A program made the translations under genes and the position numbers. Positions 15,498 through 23,649 of a DNA stretch of 64,000 nt are shown piece by piece. Where the stretch lies: contig NZ_CP108518.1 in assembly GCF_035989885.1 (NCBI RefSeq), forward strand, positions 8,361,001 to 8,425,000, read 5' to 3'. Each line of letters opens with the position of its first letter. Position 1 is the first letter of the stretch. A model generated the notes under the pieces. The model was not told the DNA's origin and ran no database searches. It saw only the letters and a list, made by a program, of their open reading frames with translations. This DNA comes from Streptomyces sp. NBC_01232. Lineage in GTDB: Bacteria > Actinomycetota > Actinomycetes > Streptomycetales > Streptomycetaceae.

Positions 15498-17612
15498 TCA
15501 GCCCAGGACGGCCCGTGCGTCCAGGGCGAGGGCGCCGTCCGGGCGCACCAGCAGGGGGTTGACCTCCAGCTCGGCGATCTCCGGATGCGCCGCGGCGACG
15601 GTGGTGATCCGCTCGATGACGGCGGCCGCCGCGGCCACGTCGACGGCCGGCCGGCCGCGTACGCCGTCCAGCAGCGCCGCACTGCGCAGACCGCGCAGCA
15701 GGGCCTCGGCCCGCCGGGCCGGCACGGGCGCCAGCGCGAAGGCGACGTCGCGGAGCGTCTCGGTGAGGACACCGCCGAGCCCGACCAGGGCGACCGGCCC
15801 GAACCGGGGGTCCTGGTTCACGCCCACGATCAGTTCGATGCCGTCCGTGAGGTCGGCCATCGCCTCGACCGAGTAGGCGGGCGCACCGAGCCGGGCGTGC
15901 ATCTCCCGGTACGCGGCCAGGAGCGCGTCCCGGTCGGCGAGGCGCAGCGCCACGCCGCCGGCGTCGGACTTGTGCAGGAGGTGCAGGGCCTTCAGTACGT
16001 ACGGCCCGTCGAACTCCGCTGCCGCGGCGAGCAGTCCCGCCTCGTCCGTGATCTCGCGCGCCGCCGGGAACGGGACGCCGGCGGCGCCGAGCAGCGCCCG
16101 CACCCCGTGGTAGCCCGGATCCCGCAGCGGCTCGGCCGCGGCCGGCAGCGGCGGGACACCGCCGGTGCCGGCCGCAGCCCGGCCGGTCATCGCCGCCAGC
16201 GCGCGGGCGGCGTCCTCGGTGGCGGCGAACACCGGCACCCCTGCCTCGGCCAGCACCCGGCAGCTCGGCGACTGCGGATACATCGACTGCACGACCAGGG
16301 GCTTCGGTACGCCGGTCAGGTGCGCGACGATCTCCTTGGCGGCCGCGGTCTCGCCGTCGGCGAGTACGGACCCCCCCGACGGGCCGCCGCCCAGACCGCC
16401 CTCGGAGGCGGCGTACCCGCCGAAGTACCCGGTCATCAGGACGGCGTCGACCTCGTCCGCGGCGAGGAGCTCCCGGGCGGTGTCCGCGTACGAGAGGGGC
16501 CGCTGCTCACCCATGCCCGCCAGGTCGACGGGGTTGCCGACCGAGGACTGCTCCCACAGCACGCCGCGCAGCGCGTCCTGCGTCGGCGCGCCGAGTTCCG
16601 GTACGCCGAGCCCGGCGTCCTCGGCCGCGTCGGCGGCGATCGCGCCGTGGCCGCCGCCGTCGGTGAGGACCGCGGTGCGCCGGCCGCTCGTACGCGCTCC
16701 CGCACCCAGTGCGGCCAGGACGACGGTCATCTCCCGCGGCGTGCGGACCAGTTCGACCCCCGCGTCGCGGCAGGCGGCGGCCACCACGTCGGACGAGGTG
16801 GTGAGCGCCCCGGTGTGGGACTGGGCGCTGCGCGCGGAGGCGGCGCCCCGGCCGGCGGTGAGCAGCACCACCGGCTTGCCCGCGGCGGCGGCCGCCGCCG
16901 CGAAGGCGCGGCCGTCGCCGAAGTCCTCGGCGTACACGGCGATGGCGGAGGTGGCCTCGTGGCGGGCGCAGTCCTGGACGAGGTCGACGAGGGTGACGTC
17001 GGCCTGGTTGCCCAGGGAGACGAAGCGGGAGAAGCCCAGGCCGTGCGGCTCACCGCGGAGCTGGAGCTCGAGGGCGAGGTTGCCGCTCTGGCTGAGCAGG
17101 GCGACACCGCCGGGGGCGAAGCGGTCCGAAGCCAGGTACAGCTCGGTGGTGTTGTCGGCGATGCCCAGGCAGTTGGGTCCGACGAGGACGGCTCCGGCGG
17201 CCCGGACCCGCTCGGCGATCGCGCGCTGCCGGGCCAGGCCCGCGGGTCCGGCCTCGGCGAAGCCCGCGGTGATGGCGACGAGGGCCTTCGCCCCGCAGGC
17301 CAGGGCTTCGTCGACGGCCGCCTCGAAGCCGGCGCCGGGTACGGAGATCACCACCAGGTCGACGGGTTCGCCGAGGGCGGAGAGGGAGGGGGCGGCCGTC
17401 CGGCCGAGTACGGTGCCGCCGCGCCGGTTGACCAGGTGCACGGGTCGCCGGTCGGGGGCGCGCAGTGCCTGGGAGGCCACGGCGTGGCCGTACTTCGCCG
17501 GGTCGTCGCTGGCGCCGACGACGGCGACCGAGCGGGGGTCGAAGAGGGCGGTCAGGTCACGGGGCATGTCATCACCGGGTATGCCATCACGGGGCATGTC
17601 GTCGCTGGGCAT
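15498..17612 (-). CDS. ADP-forming acyl-CoA synthetase, fused alpha and beta subunits
   Basis: A 704-residue enzyme of the NDP-forming acetyl-CoA synthetase superfamily. The alpha part begins FDPRSVAVVGASDDPAKYG (CoA-binding Rossmann fold), then GPNCLGI, LLSQSGNLA and the phosphohistidine motif SHTGAL (His266). The middle has VGNPVDLAG, and the beta part from about 480 is an ATP-grasp domain (YVLKALHLLHKSDAGGVALRL). It interconverts acyl-CoA, ADP and Pi with acid, ATP and CoA. The N terminus is made of 5-residue repeats with possible starts at Met1 (17612), Met6 (17597) and Met16 (17567). Met16 gives the normal length for the family; Met1 has GGAGGG five bases upstream. It follows the ferredoxin stop by one base. 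Confidence 0.9.
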   Translation of the reverse strand: MPSDDMPRDGIPGDDMPRDLTALFDPRSVAVVGASDDPAKYGHAVASQALRAPDRRPVHLVNRRGGTVLGRTAAPSLSALGEPVDLVVISVPGAGFEAAVDEALACGAKALVAITAGFAEAGPAGLARQRAIAERVRAAGAVLVGPNCLGIADNTTELYLASDRFAPGGVALLSQSGNLALELQLRGEPHGLGFSRFVSLGNQADVTLVDLVQDCARHEATSAIAVYAEDFGDGRAFAAAAAAAGKPVVLLTAGRGAASARSAQSHTGALTTSSDVVAAACRDAGVELVRTPREMTVVLAALGAGARTSGRRTAVLTDGGGHGAIAADAAEDAGLGVPELGAPTQDALRGVLWEQSSVGNPVDLAGMGEQRPLSYADTARELLAADEVDAVLMTGYFGGYAASEGGLGGGPSGGSVLADGETAAAKEIVAHLTGVPKPLVVQSMYPQSPSCRVLAEAGVPVFAATEDAARALAAMTGRAAAGTGGVPPLPAAAEPLRDPGYHGVRALLGAAGVPFPAAREITDEAGLLAAAAEFDGPYVLKALHLLHKSDAGGVALRLADRDALLAAYREMHARLGAPAYSVEAMADLTDGIELIVGVNQDPRFGPVALVGLGGVLTETLRDVAFALAPVPARRAEALLRGLRSAALLDGVRGRPAVDVAAAAAVIERITTVAAAHPEIAELEVNPLLVRPDGALALDARAVLG

Positions 17613-17618
17613 GTCATC
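17559..17618. repeat. 15-bp tandem repeat, four units, across the ferredoxin-synthetase junction
   Basis: Four 15-bp units related to ACGGGGCATGTCATC run from 17559 to 17618. Read on the minus strand, three of the four carry an ATG in frame with the synthetase (the fourth has ATA), so the array creates several alternative starts. The ferredoxin stop codon lies inside the first-transcribed unit. Confidence 0.85.
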
Positions 17619-17805
17619 CCTCCACGCGGAGGGCGGAGTTGGGGCAGCTGTCGACGCAGGCGCGGGCGGCGTCCTCGGTGCCGGCCGGGACGGCGACGGC
17701 GATGACGTTCGCGTAGCCCCATTCGTCGAGTTCGACCAGATCGGGTGCGGGTTCCTGGCACAGTCCGTAGCCCTGGCAGCGGGTGGAGTCCAGCAGGAGT
17801 TTCAC
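17614..17805 (-). CDS. Small ferredoxin, 3Fe-4S type
   Basis: A 63-residue ferredoxin. The cluster motif is CQGYGLC, Cys-x5-Cys with Tyr where 4Fe-4S ferredoxins have the middle Cys, and then CVDSCP near the C terminus. Three ligands of this spacing are typical of the single 3Fe-4S ferredoxins that feed P450s and other oxygenases. The start is GTG 17805, which shares GTGA with the stop of the NuoF-like gene, and AAAGGA lies just upstream. With the flavoprotein next door it can form an NAD(P)H to FMN to ferredoxin chain. The Rieske oxygenase transcribed the other way from the shared promoter region is a plausible electron acceptor, but this is inference. Confidence 0.9.
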   Translation of the reverse strand: MKLLLDSTRCQGYGLCQEPAPDLVELDEWGYANVIAVAVPAGTEDAARACVDSCPNSALRVEG

Positions 17806-19139
17806 GGCGTTCCTTTCAGCGCGGGCAGCGGGATGGTGGTGGGGGAGGCGGCCGGTGGCGGCGCGGGCACGCGGGCCGGGCGCGGGCAGGCTCCGGCGAC
17901 CTGCGGCACGGCCACCGTGAGGCGGTGGCGGCCGTCCGCGGGTGCGGCGTCCGCGCACACCGGGCACGGAGCGGCGAGATGGGAGCGGACGAGCCCGGGG
18001 AAGGAGCGGAGCAGGCTGCCGGCGATCCCCGCGGCGGCGTCGAGCAGCCCGCAGGCACCGCGTCCGCGCAGGCCCTGCGACCAGCGGTGCAGGTTGTCCG
18101 CGGTGTCCGGGCCCGCGGTACCGGCCGCGAGGCCGTACAGGGCCTTGCCGACGGCGGCGGTGCCGGAGACGCAGACCCCGCACTGTCGTGCGCTCTCGGC
18201 CGCGAGGTGGGAGGCGGCATCGGCGGCGGTGGTCACCGGGCAGCCGTCGGGGGTGAGGAAGTGGATCGCACCACAGCCCAGGGCGGTGCCCGCCGAGCCG
18301 AGTGCGTCGGGTTCGAGCGGGAGGTCCAGGGCGTGCGCGTCGACGAGTCCGCCGAAGAGTCCGCCCATCAGTGCTCCGGCAGCGTCGGGGCTCCCGTGGC
18401 GCGCAGCCAGTGTGCGCAGCGGGATCCCGTACGGGACCTCGGTGAGCACCGGCGCGGCCGGGCCGCCGGACAGTGTCACCAGGGTGCTGCGGGCGATGGC
18501 GCGCCGTTGGCCGGGCCGGGCGGCGGTGAGGGCGATCCGGGCGAGCGTCTCTACGTTGGACACCAGGGTCGGCGCACCGCCCACCCCCCGCTCGAAGGGG
18601 CGGGGCGGCTTGGCGGTGGGCAGGGCCGGCCCGCCGTCGATCCGGCGGACCACCGCCGTTTCCTCGCCGGCGACGTAGGTGTGGTCGGTCTCGACGACCT
18701 CCACGGGCAGCGGCGGCGGGTGCTCGGCCAGGGCCCGGCGCACGCTCTCGCCGGCGGCCGGGTCCGAGAGGTACACGAAGCCGCGTACGGCGCCGGTGAC
18801 CGCGGCGGCGCGGACGAGACCGTCGAGGACCAGGTGCGGGCGGGCCCGCAGCAGCCAGCGGTCCTTGGCCGAGCCCGGTTCCCCCTCCTCGCCGTTCGCC
18901 ACGACGACCGGGGAGCCGCGGCCGTGGCGTACGGAGCGCAGCTTCACGGCGGCCGGGAACCCGGCCCCGCCCCGGCCCCGCAGCCCGGAGGCGGCGAGGT
19001 GGGCGAGCAGCTCCTCCGGGCCCGTGGCATCGTCGTAGCCGCCGGTGGCGCGGTAGGCGTCGGCGCTCTCCGCGACGTGCGGTGACGCTCCGAGGACGGT
19101 GCCCGGCTGTTGTGACGCCGGTAGTCGGATGGTGGTCAT
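17802..19139 (-). CDS. NuoF-like NADH dehydrogenase flavoprotein
   Basis: A 445-residue protein of the complex I 51-kDa (NuoF/HoxF) family. It has the FMN/NADH motifs LRGRGGAGFPAAVKLRSV and NGEEGEPGSAKDRWLL, an SLBB region around LTEVPYGIPLRTLAA, and a C-terminal iron-sulfur segment with QCGVC and GRGACGLLDAAAG. Complex I NuoF has four cysteines in that segment; here the third of the first triplet is Gly, leaving three. The last 40 residues are Pro/Ala-rich. The rest of the nuo operon is absent, so this is not respiratory complex I but a stand-alone NADH:acceptor module, most simply reducing the ferredoxin encoded next. It overlaps both neighbours by 4 nt. Confidence 0.88.
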   Translation of the reverse strand: MTTIRLPASQQPGTVLGASPHVAESADAYRATGGYDDATGPEELLAHLAASGLRGRGGAGFPAAVKLRSVRHGRGSPVVVANGEEGEPGSAKDRWLLRARPHLVLDGLVRAAAVTGAVRGFVYLSDPAAGESVRRALAEHPPPLPVEVVETDHTYVAGEETAVVRRIDGGPALPTAKPPRPFERGVGGAPTLVSNVETLARIALTAARPGQRRAIARSTLVTLSGGPAAPVLTEVPYGIPLRTLAARHGSPDAAGALMGGLFGGLVDAHALDLPLEPDALGSAGTALGCGAIHFLTPDGCPVTTAADAASHLAAESARQCGVCVSGTAAVGKALYGLAAGTAGPDTADNLHRWSQGLRGRGACGLLDAAAGIAGSLLRSFPGLVRSHLAAPCPVCADAAPADGRHRLTVAVPQVAGACPRPARVPAPPPAASPTTIPLPALKGTP

Positions 19140-19549
19140 CGGCCGGCTCCTGTTCCGGTGTGGGTGCGCAGGGCCCGTACGGCGCTCTCCAGCGCCGTAC
19201 GGTCCTGCGCGGTGCGGCCGTATCCCGGTCCCGGGAGGCCGATGAGCATGTGGTGGTGGTCGAGGACGACCTCGGCCGCGAGCAGGGCGGCGGCGGGGTC
19301 GCCCGCCCGTGAGCCGGCGGCCACGCCGGTCACCAGGTCGGTGACCTCGGCGAGGTAGCGGAGCCAGCTGTGCCGGCCGCCGCGCAGGATCAGGCGCTCC
19401 ACGCGGCGCCGCTCGGTGGCGGCCAGCTCCTCCTGTCGCCCGCCGGGCGCGCCGTGTGACGAGGCGCGCAGGGCGGCGACCGCCATGGGGAGTTCTCGCT
19501 CCGGTTCGGGGGTCAGTCCGAGCCAGTCCAGACGCCGACGACCGCTCAT
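19136..19549 (-). CDS. Hypothetical protein, first gene of the acyl-CoA operon
   Basis: A 137-residue, mostly helical, soluble protein of no recognised family. It begins LDWLGLTPEPERELPMAV. Further on are a basic helix ATERRRVERLILRGGRHSWL and a GDPAAALLAAEVVLDHHHML segment with three consecutive histidines. The start is ATG 19549, with GGAGGCACGC directly upstream. Its stop overlaps the NuoF-like start as ATGA, so it is translated together with the electron-transfer genes and may be an accessory or assembly protein for them. It is the gene closest to the shared operators. Confidence 0.7.
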   Translation of the reverse strand: MSGRRRLDWLGLTPEPERELPMAVAALRASSHGAPGGRQEELAATERRRVERLILRGGRHSWLRYLAEVTDLVTGVAAGSRAGDPAAALLAAEVVLDHHHMLIGLPGPGYGRTAQDRTALESAVRALRTHTGTGAGR

Positions 19550-19737
19550 GCGTGCCTCCGGGAGATGGGATGCCGCCGCCGGCCCGGCGCCCGGTGGGAG
19601 CCGTGGGTGCGGCGGGGGGATCGGAGGGGATCGGGGGTGCGGGCCCGGGGGACCGGGCGGGCCGCACGGCTGCGTCCGCCCCGGTGAACAGGACGAATGC
19701 GGAGCAGTGCCGGTGCGGCGACAGGAAAGCACGTTTG

Positions 19738-19785
19738 CTGACCGATCGGTCAGGCAAGAATCACGCTAGCTGACCGATCGGTCAG
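19738..19785. promoter_or_regulatory. Twin TetR-type operators in the divergent promoter region
   Basis: Two identical perfect 16-bp palindromes CTGACCGATCGGTCAG lie at 19738-19753 and 19770-19785. Their centres are 32 bp apart, about three helical turns, so bound dimers would sit on the same face. On the minus strand TTGTTC, 18 bp, TAGCGT is a possible promoter with one palindrome between its -35 and -10. A half-site AATCGGTCAG recurs at 19833-19842. The form is that of TetR-family operators. The obvious binder is the TetR protein encoded last in the minus-strand operon. Confidence 0.8.
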
Positions 19786-19795
19786 TGAACAAGTC

Positions 19796-19824
19796 TTGAC
19801 CCGGCGGAAATGAGCCAGCAATGT
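19796..19824 (+). promoter_or_regulatory. Possible promoter for the Rieske oxygenase gene
   Basis: TTGACC at 19796-19801 and CAATGT at 19819-19824 are separated by 17 bp, a fair match to a vegetative promoter. It begins eleven bases after the second palindrome, so a repressor bound there would block polymerase entry. Confidence 0.35.
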
Positions 19825-19984
19825 GGCTGTCCAATCGGTCAGCCCGGTCCCGGCGTCCCGCCCCGGCCGTCTGTCCGCCCCTGGGCCGTGCTGCCCTGCC
19901 GTGTTCTGTTTCGTCCTGCCTTGCCCTCGCCTCGCCATCGAACGCCGACACCGATCGCCGCACTCCGGCACGGAGGAGTCACCG

Positions 19985-21298
19985 ATGCACTCAAGAGCTC
20001 CCGAAACACCGATAGGCCGCTCGGGCCGAACCGACGGCGCCGATGGCTCCGGCCGAACCGACGGCGCCGAGCGCACTGCCCGTGCCGGCCAGACCGGCCC
20101 ACCGGGCCAGGCAGCCGCGCCCGAGGCCGCCGTGCCCGAGGCCCCCGCCCGGCGCGCCGCCCCCGGCGCGGCCACAGCCGGCGACGCCCCCGGGCCCGCC
20201 CTCCCGGCCCGCTACTACACCGATCCCGACACCGCCGCCGCGGAGACCCGGCACGTCTTCGGCCGGTCGTGGCAGCTCGTCTGCCACGAGTCCGACCTCC
20301 CGAACCCGGGGGCACGGCTCGCCGCCACCGTTGCGGACCGCGAGGTCCTGGTCGTCCGTACCGAGGACGGCGGCCTCGCCGCCCACCTCAACGTCTGCCG
20401 CCACCGCGGAACACGCCTGGTCACCACCCCCGAGCCGGACGGCAAGGCGATCCGCTGCCCGTACCACGGCTGGACGTACCGGCTCGACGGAAGCCTGGTC
20501 GGCGCCCCGGAGGCCCGTCAGATCCCCTGCCTCGACAAGCCGAAGCTCGGCCTGTTCCCGGCCCGCGTCGAGTCCTTCCTCGGCTTCGTCTTCGTCAACC
20601 TCGACCTCGACGCCGTGCCGCTCGCCGAGAGCTGCGCGGGCCTCGCGGAAGCGGTCGGCCACTACGCCGGAACCGACCTGGTGCCGGTCGGCCGCGCCCG
20701 CATCCACGACCTGGCCGCCGCCGAAGTGCAGCAGGCCAACTGGAAGGTGGCGGTCGACAACTACCTGGAGGGCTATCACGTCCCGGTCGCCCATCCCGGC
20801 CTGATGCGGCTGCTCGACTACCAGGGCTACACCTGCGAGATCGAGGAGTCCTACGCGCTCTTCGCCTCGCCGCTGCGCGACAAGCCGTCCTCGAACTGGG
20901 CCGAGCGCCTCTATCAGCGCATCGCCGCGCCCATGCCCGGCCTGGCCGAGGCCGATCGCCGCATCTGGCGGTACGCGGTGATCTACCCGAACACGCTCAT
21001 CGACTTCTACCCCGACCACGTACTGGCCTGGACCGCCATCCCGACGGCGGTGGACCGCGTCGCCGTACCCGGCGCGTTCTACACCCGCCGCGGCACCAGC
21101 CTGCGCACCCGCCTCGCCCGGCGCCTGAACATCCACATCGGCTGGATCACCAACGACGAGGACGCCGAGCTGGTCGCGCGGGTGCAGAAGGGGCTCTCCA
21201 CCCCCGGGTTCGAGCCGGGGCCGCTGTCCCGCCGGGAGTCCGCGGTCGGCTGGTTCGCCGGCCGCATCCGGGCCGACCTCGACGGCGCCGAGTCGTAA
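19985..21298 (+). CDS. Rieske non-heme iron oxygenase, alpha subunit
   Basis: A 437-residue oxygenase. Residues 95-200 are the Rieske domain with CRH (138-140) and CPYHGW (158-163), binding a 2Fe-2S cluster. The catalytic domain has the mononuclear iron motif NWKVAVDNYLEGYHVPVAH, with His265 and His270 as ligands and Asp258 as the electron-transfer bridge. The tail (EDAELVARVQKG, LSRRES) recalls quaternary-ammonium oxygenases such as carnitine, glycine betaine or stachydrine demethylases more than aromatic ring dioxygenases. No beta subunit is present. The first 70 residues are a low-complexity Gly/Arg/Ala/Pro extension not needed for the fold. The start is ATG 19985, nine bases after GGAGGAG. 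It is the first gene on the plus side of the twin operators. Confidence 0.9.
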   Translation: MHSRAPETPIGRSGRTDGADGSGRTDGAERTARAGQTGPPGQAAAPEAAVPEAPARRAAPGAATAGDAPGPALPARYYTDPDTAAAETRHVFGRSWQLVCHESDLPNPGARLAATVADREVLVVRTEDGGLAAHLNVCRHRGTRLVTTPEPDGKAIRCPYHGWTYRLDGSLVGAPEARQIPCLDKPKLGLFPARVESFLGFVFVNLDLDAVPLAESCAGLAEAVGHYAGTDLVPVGRARIHDLAAAEVQQANWKVAVDNYLEGYHVPVAHPGLMRLLDYQGYTCEIEESYALFASPLRDKPSSNWAERLYQRIAAPMPGLAEADRRIWRYAVIYPNTLIDFYPDHVLAWTAIPTAVDRVAVPGAFYTRRGTSLRTRLARRLNIHIGWITNDEDAELVARVQKGLSTPGFEPGPLSRRESAVGWFAGRIRADLDGAES

Positions 21299-21512
21299 CC
21301 GCCGCATCGGCACAAACGCACCATCGGACGCACCACCGTTAGCCCGCATCACCGCAAGCCCGCATCACCGGCACGACCGCATCACCCCGCACGACCGCAC
21401 GTGCGCAACGCAACGCGGACCCGCACACCCCGCCCCGCGCCCACCGCACCGACCGAGCCCCCACGCACCGCTCGTTCCCGCCGTCCCCCTGCGGCCCTAC
21501 GGAGAGGACCCC

Positions 21513-22643
21513 ATGTCCCCCGAGGCACTCCCCCCGACCAGACGCTCCTTCCTCCGCGCCGGCACCGCCGCCGCCCTCGCCCTGACCGCAGCAGGCTGCG
21601 GCTTCGCCACCGATGACGCCCGGGCCGGCAGCGCCACCGCCGAAGCACCCATCGACGTCAAGGTCGACGGCGACCTCGTCTACTTCAACTGGGCGGACTT
21701 CGTCGACCCCACCGTCTTCGAAGGCTTCCAGAAGGAGTACGGCGTCAAGGTCGTCCAGTCGAACTACGACTCCATGGAGGGCATGGCCGCCAAACTCAAC
21801 GCCGGCAACCGCTACGACATCATCTTCCCCACCGCGAAGTGGGCGCAGCGTCTCGCGGCCGGCGGCCGGCTGCGCACGATCGACCACTCCCGGCTGCGGG
21901 GCGCGGAGGCCGTGTTCGGCGGCTACGACTATTTCGCCGACCCCTGGTACGACGCCCGTTCCGCGCACACGGTCCCCTTCACCATGTACAAAACGGGCAT
22001 CGGCTGGCGCCGGGACCGGCTCGGCGACCTGACCGGCTCCTGGAACGACCTGTGGAACGACAAGGCCAAGGGCAAGGTCTTCGTCCTCGACGACCGTGAC
22101 GAGGTGCTCGGACTCGGCGCCCTCAAGCTGGGCCTCGACCTCACCACCGGCGACGTCGGCGATCTCGCCCGTGTCACCGACTCCCTGCGCTCGCTCCGCC
22201 CCCGCCTGCGCGGTTTCTCCAGCGACAGTTACAACAACCTCCTCAACGGAAACGCCGACATGACCCAGGCCTGGAGCGGGGACATGGCCGCCATGCTCGC
22301 CCAGGCCGAGGACCCGGCCGTCTTCGGTTTCGAAGTCGCCCGCGAGGGAGCACCCGTCAACTCCGACTGTTACGCCATCCCGGCCGACGCGCAGCACCCC
22401 GGCACCGCGATGCTCTTCATCGACTACATGCTCCGCCCGGAGAACGTGAAGAAGAACATCGAGTACATCGGCTACCCGATGCCCGTCCGCGGCACCGAGG
22501 ACACGTACGCCGCGCTCGTCGAACCGTTTCCCCAGTGCGTGGTGAGCGCCGACGACCTCAAGGCCGACCTCTTCTTCCGCAACGGTGACGCACGGGCCGA
22601 ACGGGCCCGCGACGCCGCCTGGACCGAAGTGAAGGCCGGCTGA
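21513..22643 (+). CDS. ABC transporter substrate-binding lipoprotein, spermidine/putrescine type
   Basis: A 376-residue binding protein of the PotD/PotF type. A twin-arginine signal (TRRSFLRAG, Arg10-Arg11) ends in a lipobox TAAGC with Cys29 as the lipid-modified residue, so it is exported folded and anchored outside. The mature part has VYFNWADFVDPTVFEGFQKE, the polyamine-binding-protein opening, and later NADMTQAWSGD and FIDYMLRPENVKKN. The upstream 214 nt hold short direct repeats of CCCGCATCACCG (about 21343-21400) and nothing else. It ends one base before the first permease gene starts. The ligand is a cationic amine by family; the exact one is unknown. Confidence 0.92.
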   Translation: MSPEALPPTRRSFLRAGTAAALALTAAGCGFATDDARAGSATAEAPIDVKVDGDLVYFNWADFVDPTVFEGFQKEYGVKVVQSNYDSMEGMAAKLNAGNRYDIIFPTAKWAQRLAAGGRLRTIDHSRLRGAEAVFGGYDYFADPWYDARSAHTVPFTMYKTGIGWRRDRLGDLTGSWNDLWNDKAKGKVFVLDDRDEVLGLGALKLGLDLTTGDVGDLARVTDSLRSLRPRLRGFSSDSYNNLLNGNADMTQAWSGDMAAMLAQAEDPAVFGFEVAREGAPVNSDCYAIPADAQHPGTAMLFIDYMLRPENVKKNIEYIGYPMPVRGTEDTYAALVEPFPQCVVSADDLKADLFFRNGDARAERARDAAWTEVKAG

Positions 22644-22644
22644 C

Positions 22645-23649
22645 ATGGCACGCAGCAACCAGACCGGGACCGAGGTCCGGCCGCCCGAGGACCCGGCCTC
22701 CGGGGACGGACCCACCGGCCCGGCCCGCACCCGCACCCTGAGCCGGACCCGTACCCGGACCCGCGGGCGGGCCGAGACGGCGCCCCGTACCGGCGCCAGG
22801 TCCCAGCCGCGCCTGTGGACCTGGCTCCTGCTCCCCGGCACCCTCTGGATGACCGGCTTCCTCGTGGCCTCGCTCCTCCTCGTGGCCACCCTCGCGCTCG
22901 GCACCACCGACCCCCTCGGCAACCCGCGCTTCGGCCTCAACTTCTCCAACCTCACCGCACTGGCCGACCCCGCCTACAGCACCGTCCTGCTCCGCTCCCT
23001 CGGCTACGCGCTGATCACCTGCCTCATCAGCCTTGCCGTGGCTTACCCGGTCGCCTACGCCATCGCACTGCGCGGCGGCCGCTTCAAGAACCTGCTGATC
23101 GCCGCGATCGTCGTCCCGTTCTTCGCCAACTATCTGGTGCGGATGTACGGCTGGTCCGTCGTCCTCTCCGACGACGGCCCACTGCTGCGGGCCCTGCGCG
23201 CGGTCGGCCTCGCCGACGACGGCACCAAGATCCTCCAGACCGGCGTCGGAGTCATCGCCGGACTCGTCTACGGCTTCGTCGTCTTCATGATCATCCCGCT
23301 GTACGCGGCGATGGAGCGCATGGACACCTCGCTCATCGAGGCGGGCCGCGACCTCTACGGCGGCCCCCTGCGCACCTTCCTCTTCGTCACCGTCCCCGCC
23401 ACCCGGCAGGGAGCGGCCGCCGGCTGCGTCCTCGTCTTCCTGCCCGCCATGGGCGACTTCGTCAGCGCCCAGCTCATGGGAGGACCCGACCAGATCATGA
23501 TCGGCAACCTGATCCAGGACAAGTTCTTCCAGGGGCAGAACTGGCCGCTCGGCTCGGCCCTCACCATGCTCCTGATGGCGGTCCTGTTCATCGGGATGCT
23601 CGGCTACCTGCGACGCACCCGCAAGGACGAGGCGGAGGCCGCCCGATGA
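22645..23649 (+). CDS. ABC transporter permease, PotB/PotH type
   Basis: A 334-residue inner-membrane permease with six hydrophobic helices starting near LWTWLLLPGTLWMTGFLVA. The cytoplasmic EAA loop is DTSLIEAGRDLYGGP, which docks on the ATPase. Long periplasmic loops follow helix 1, as in polyamine permeases. The N-terminal 50 residues are a charged Thr/Arg-rich extension (RTLSRTRTRTRGRAE) that is probably unstructured. The start is ATG 22645, one base after the binding-protein stop. The stop shares ATGA with the second permease gene. Confidence 0.93.
   Translation: MARSNQTGTEVRPPEDPASGDGPTGPARTRTLSRTRTRTRGRAETAPRTGARSQPRLWTWLLLPGTLWMTGFLVASLLLVATLALGTTDPLGNPRFGLNFSNLTALADPAYSTVLLRSLGYALITCLISLAVAYPVAYAIALRGGRFKNLLIAAIVVPFFANYLVRMYGWSVVLSDDGPLLRALRAVGLADDGTKILQTGVGVIAGLVYGFVVFMIIPLYAAMERMDTSLIEAGRDLYGGPLRTFLFVTVPATRQGAAAGCVLVFLPAMGDFVSAQLMGGPDQIMIGNLIQDKFFQGQNWPLGSALTMLLMAVLFIGMLGYLRRTRKDEAEAAR

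Noticed and set aside
17802..19139. Part of respiratory complex I
   Set aside because: No other nuo genes are present and the neighbours are catabolic, so it is a stand-alone module.
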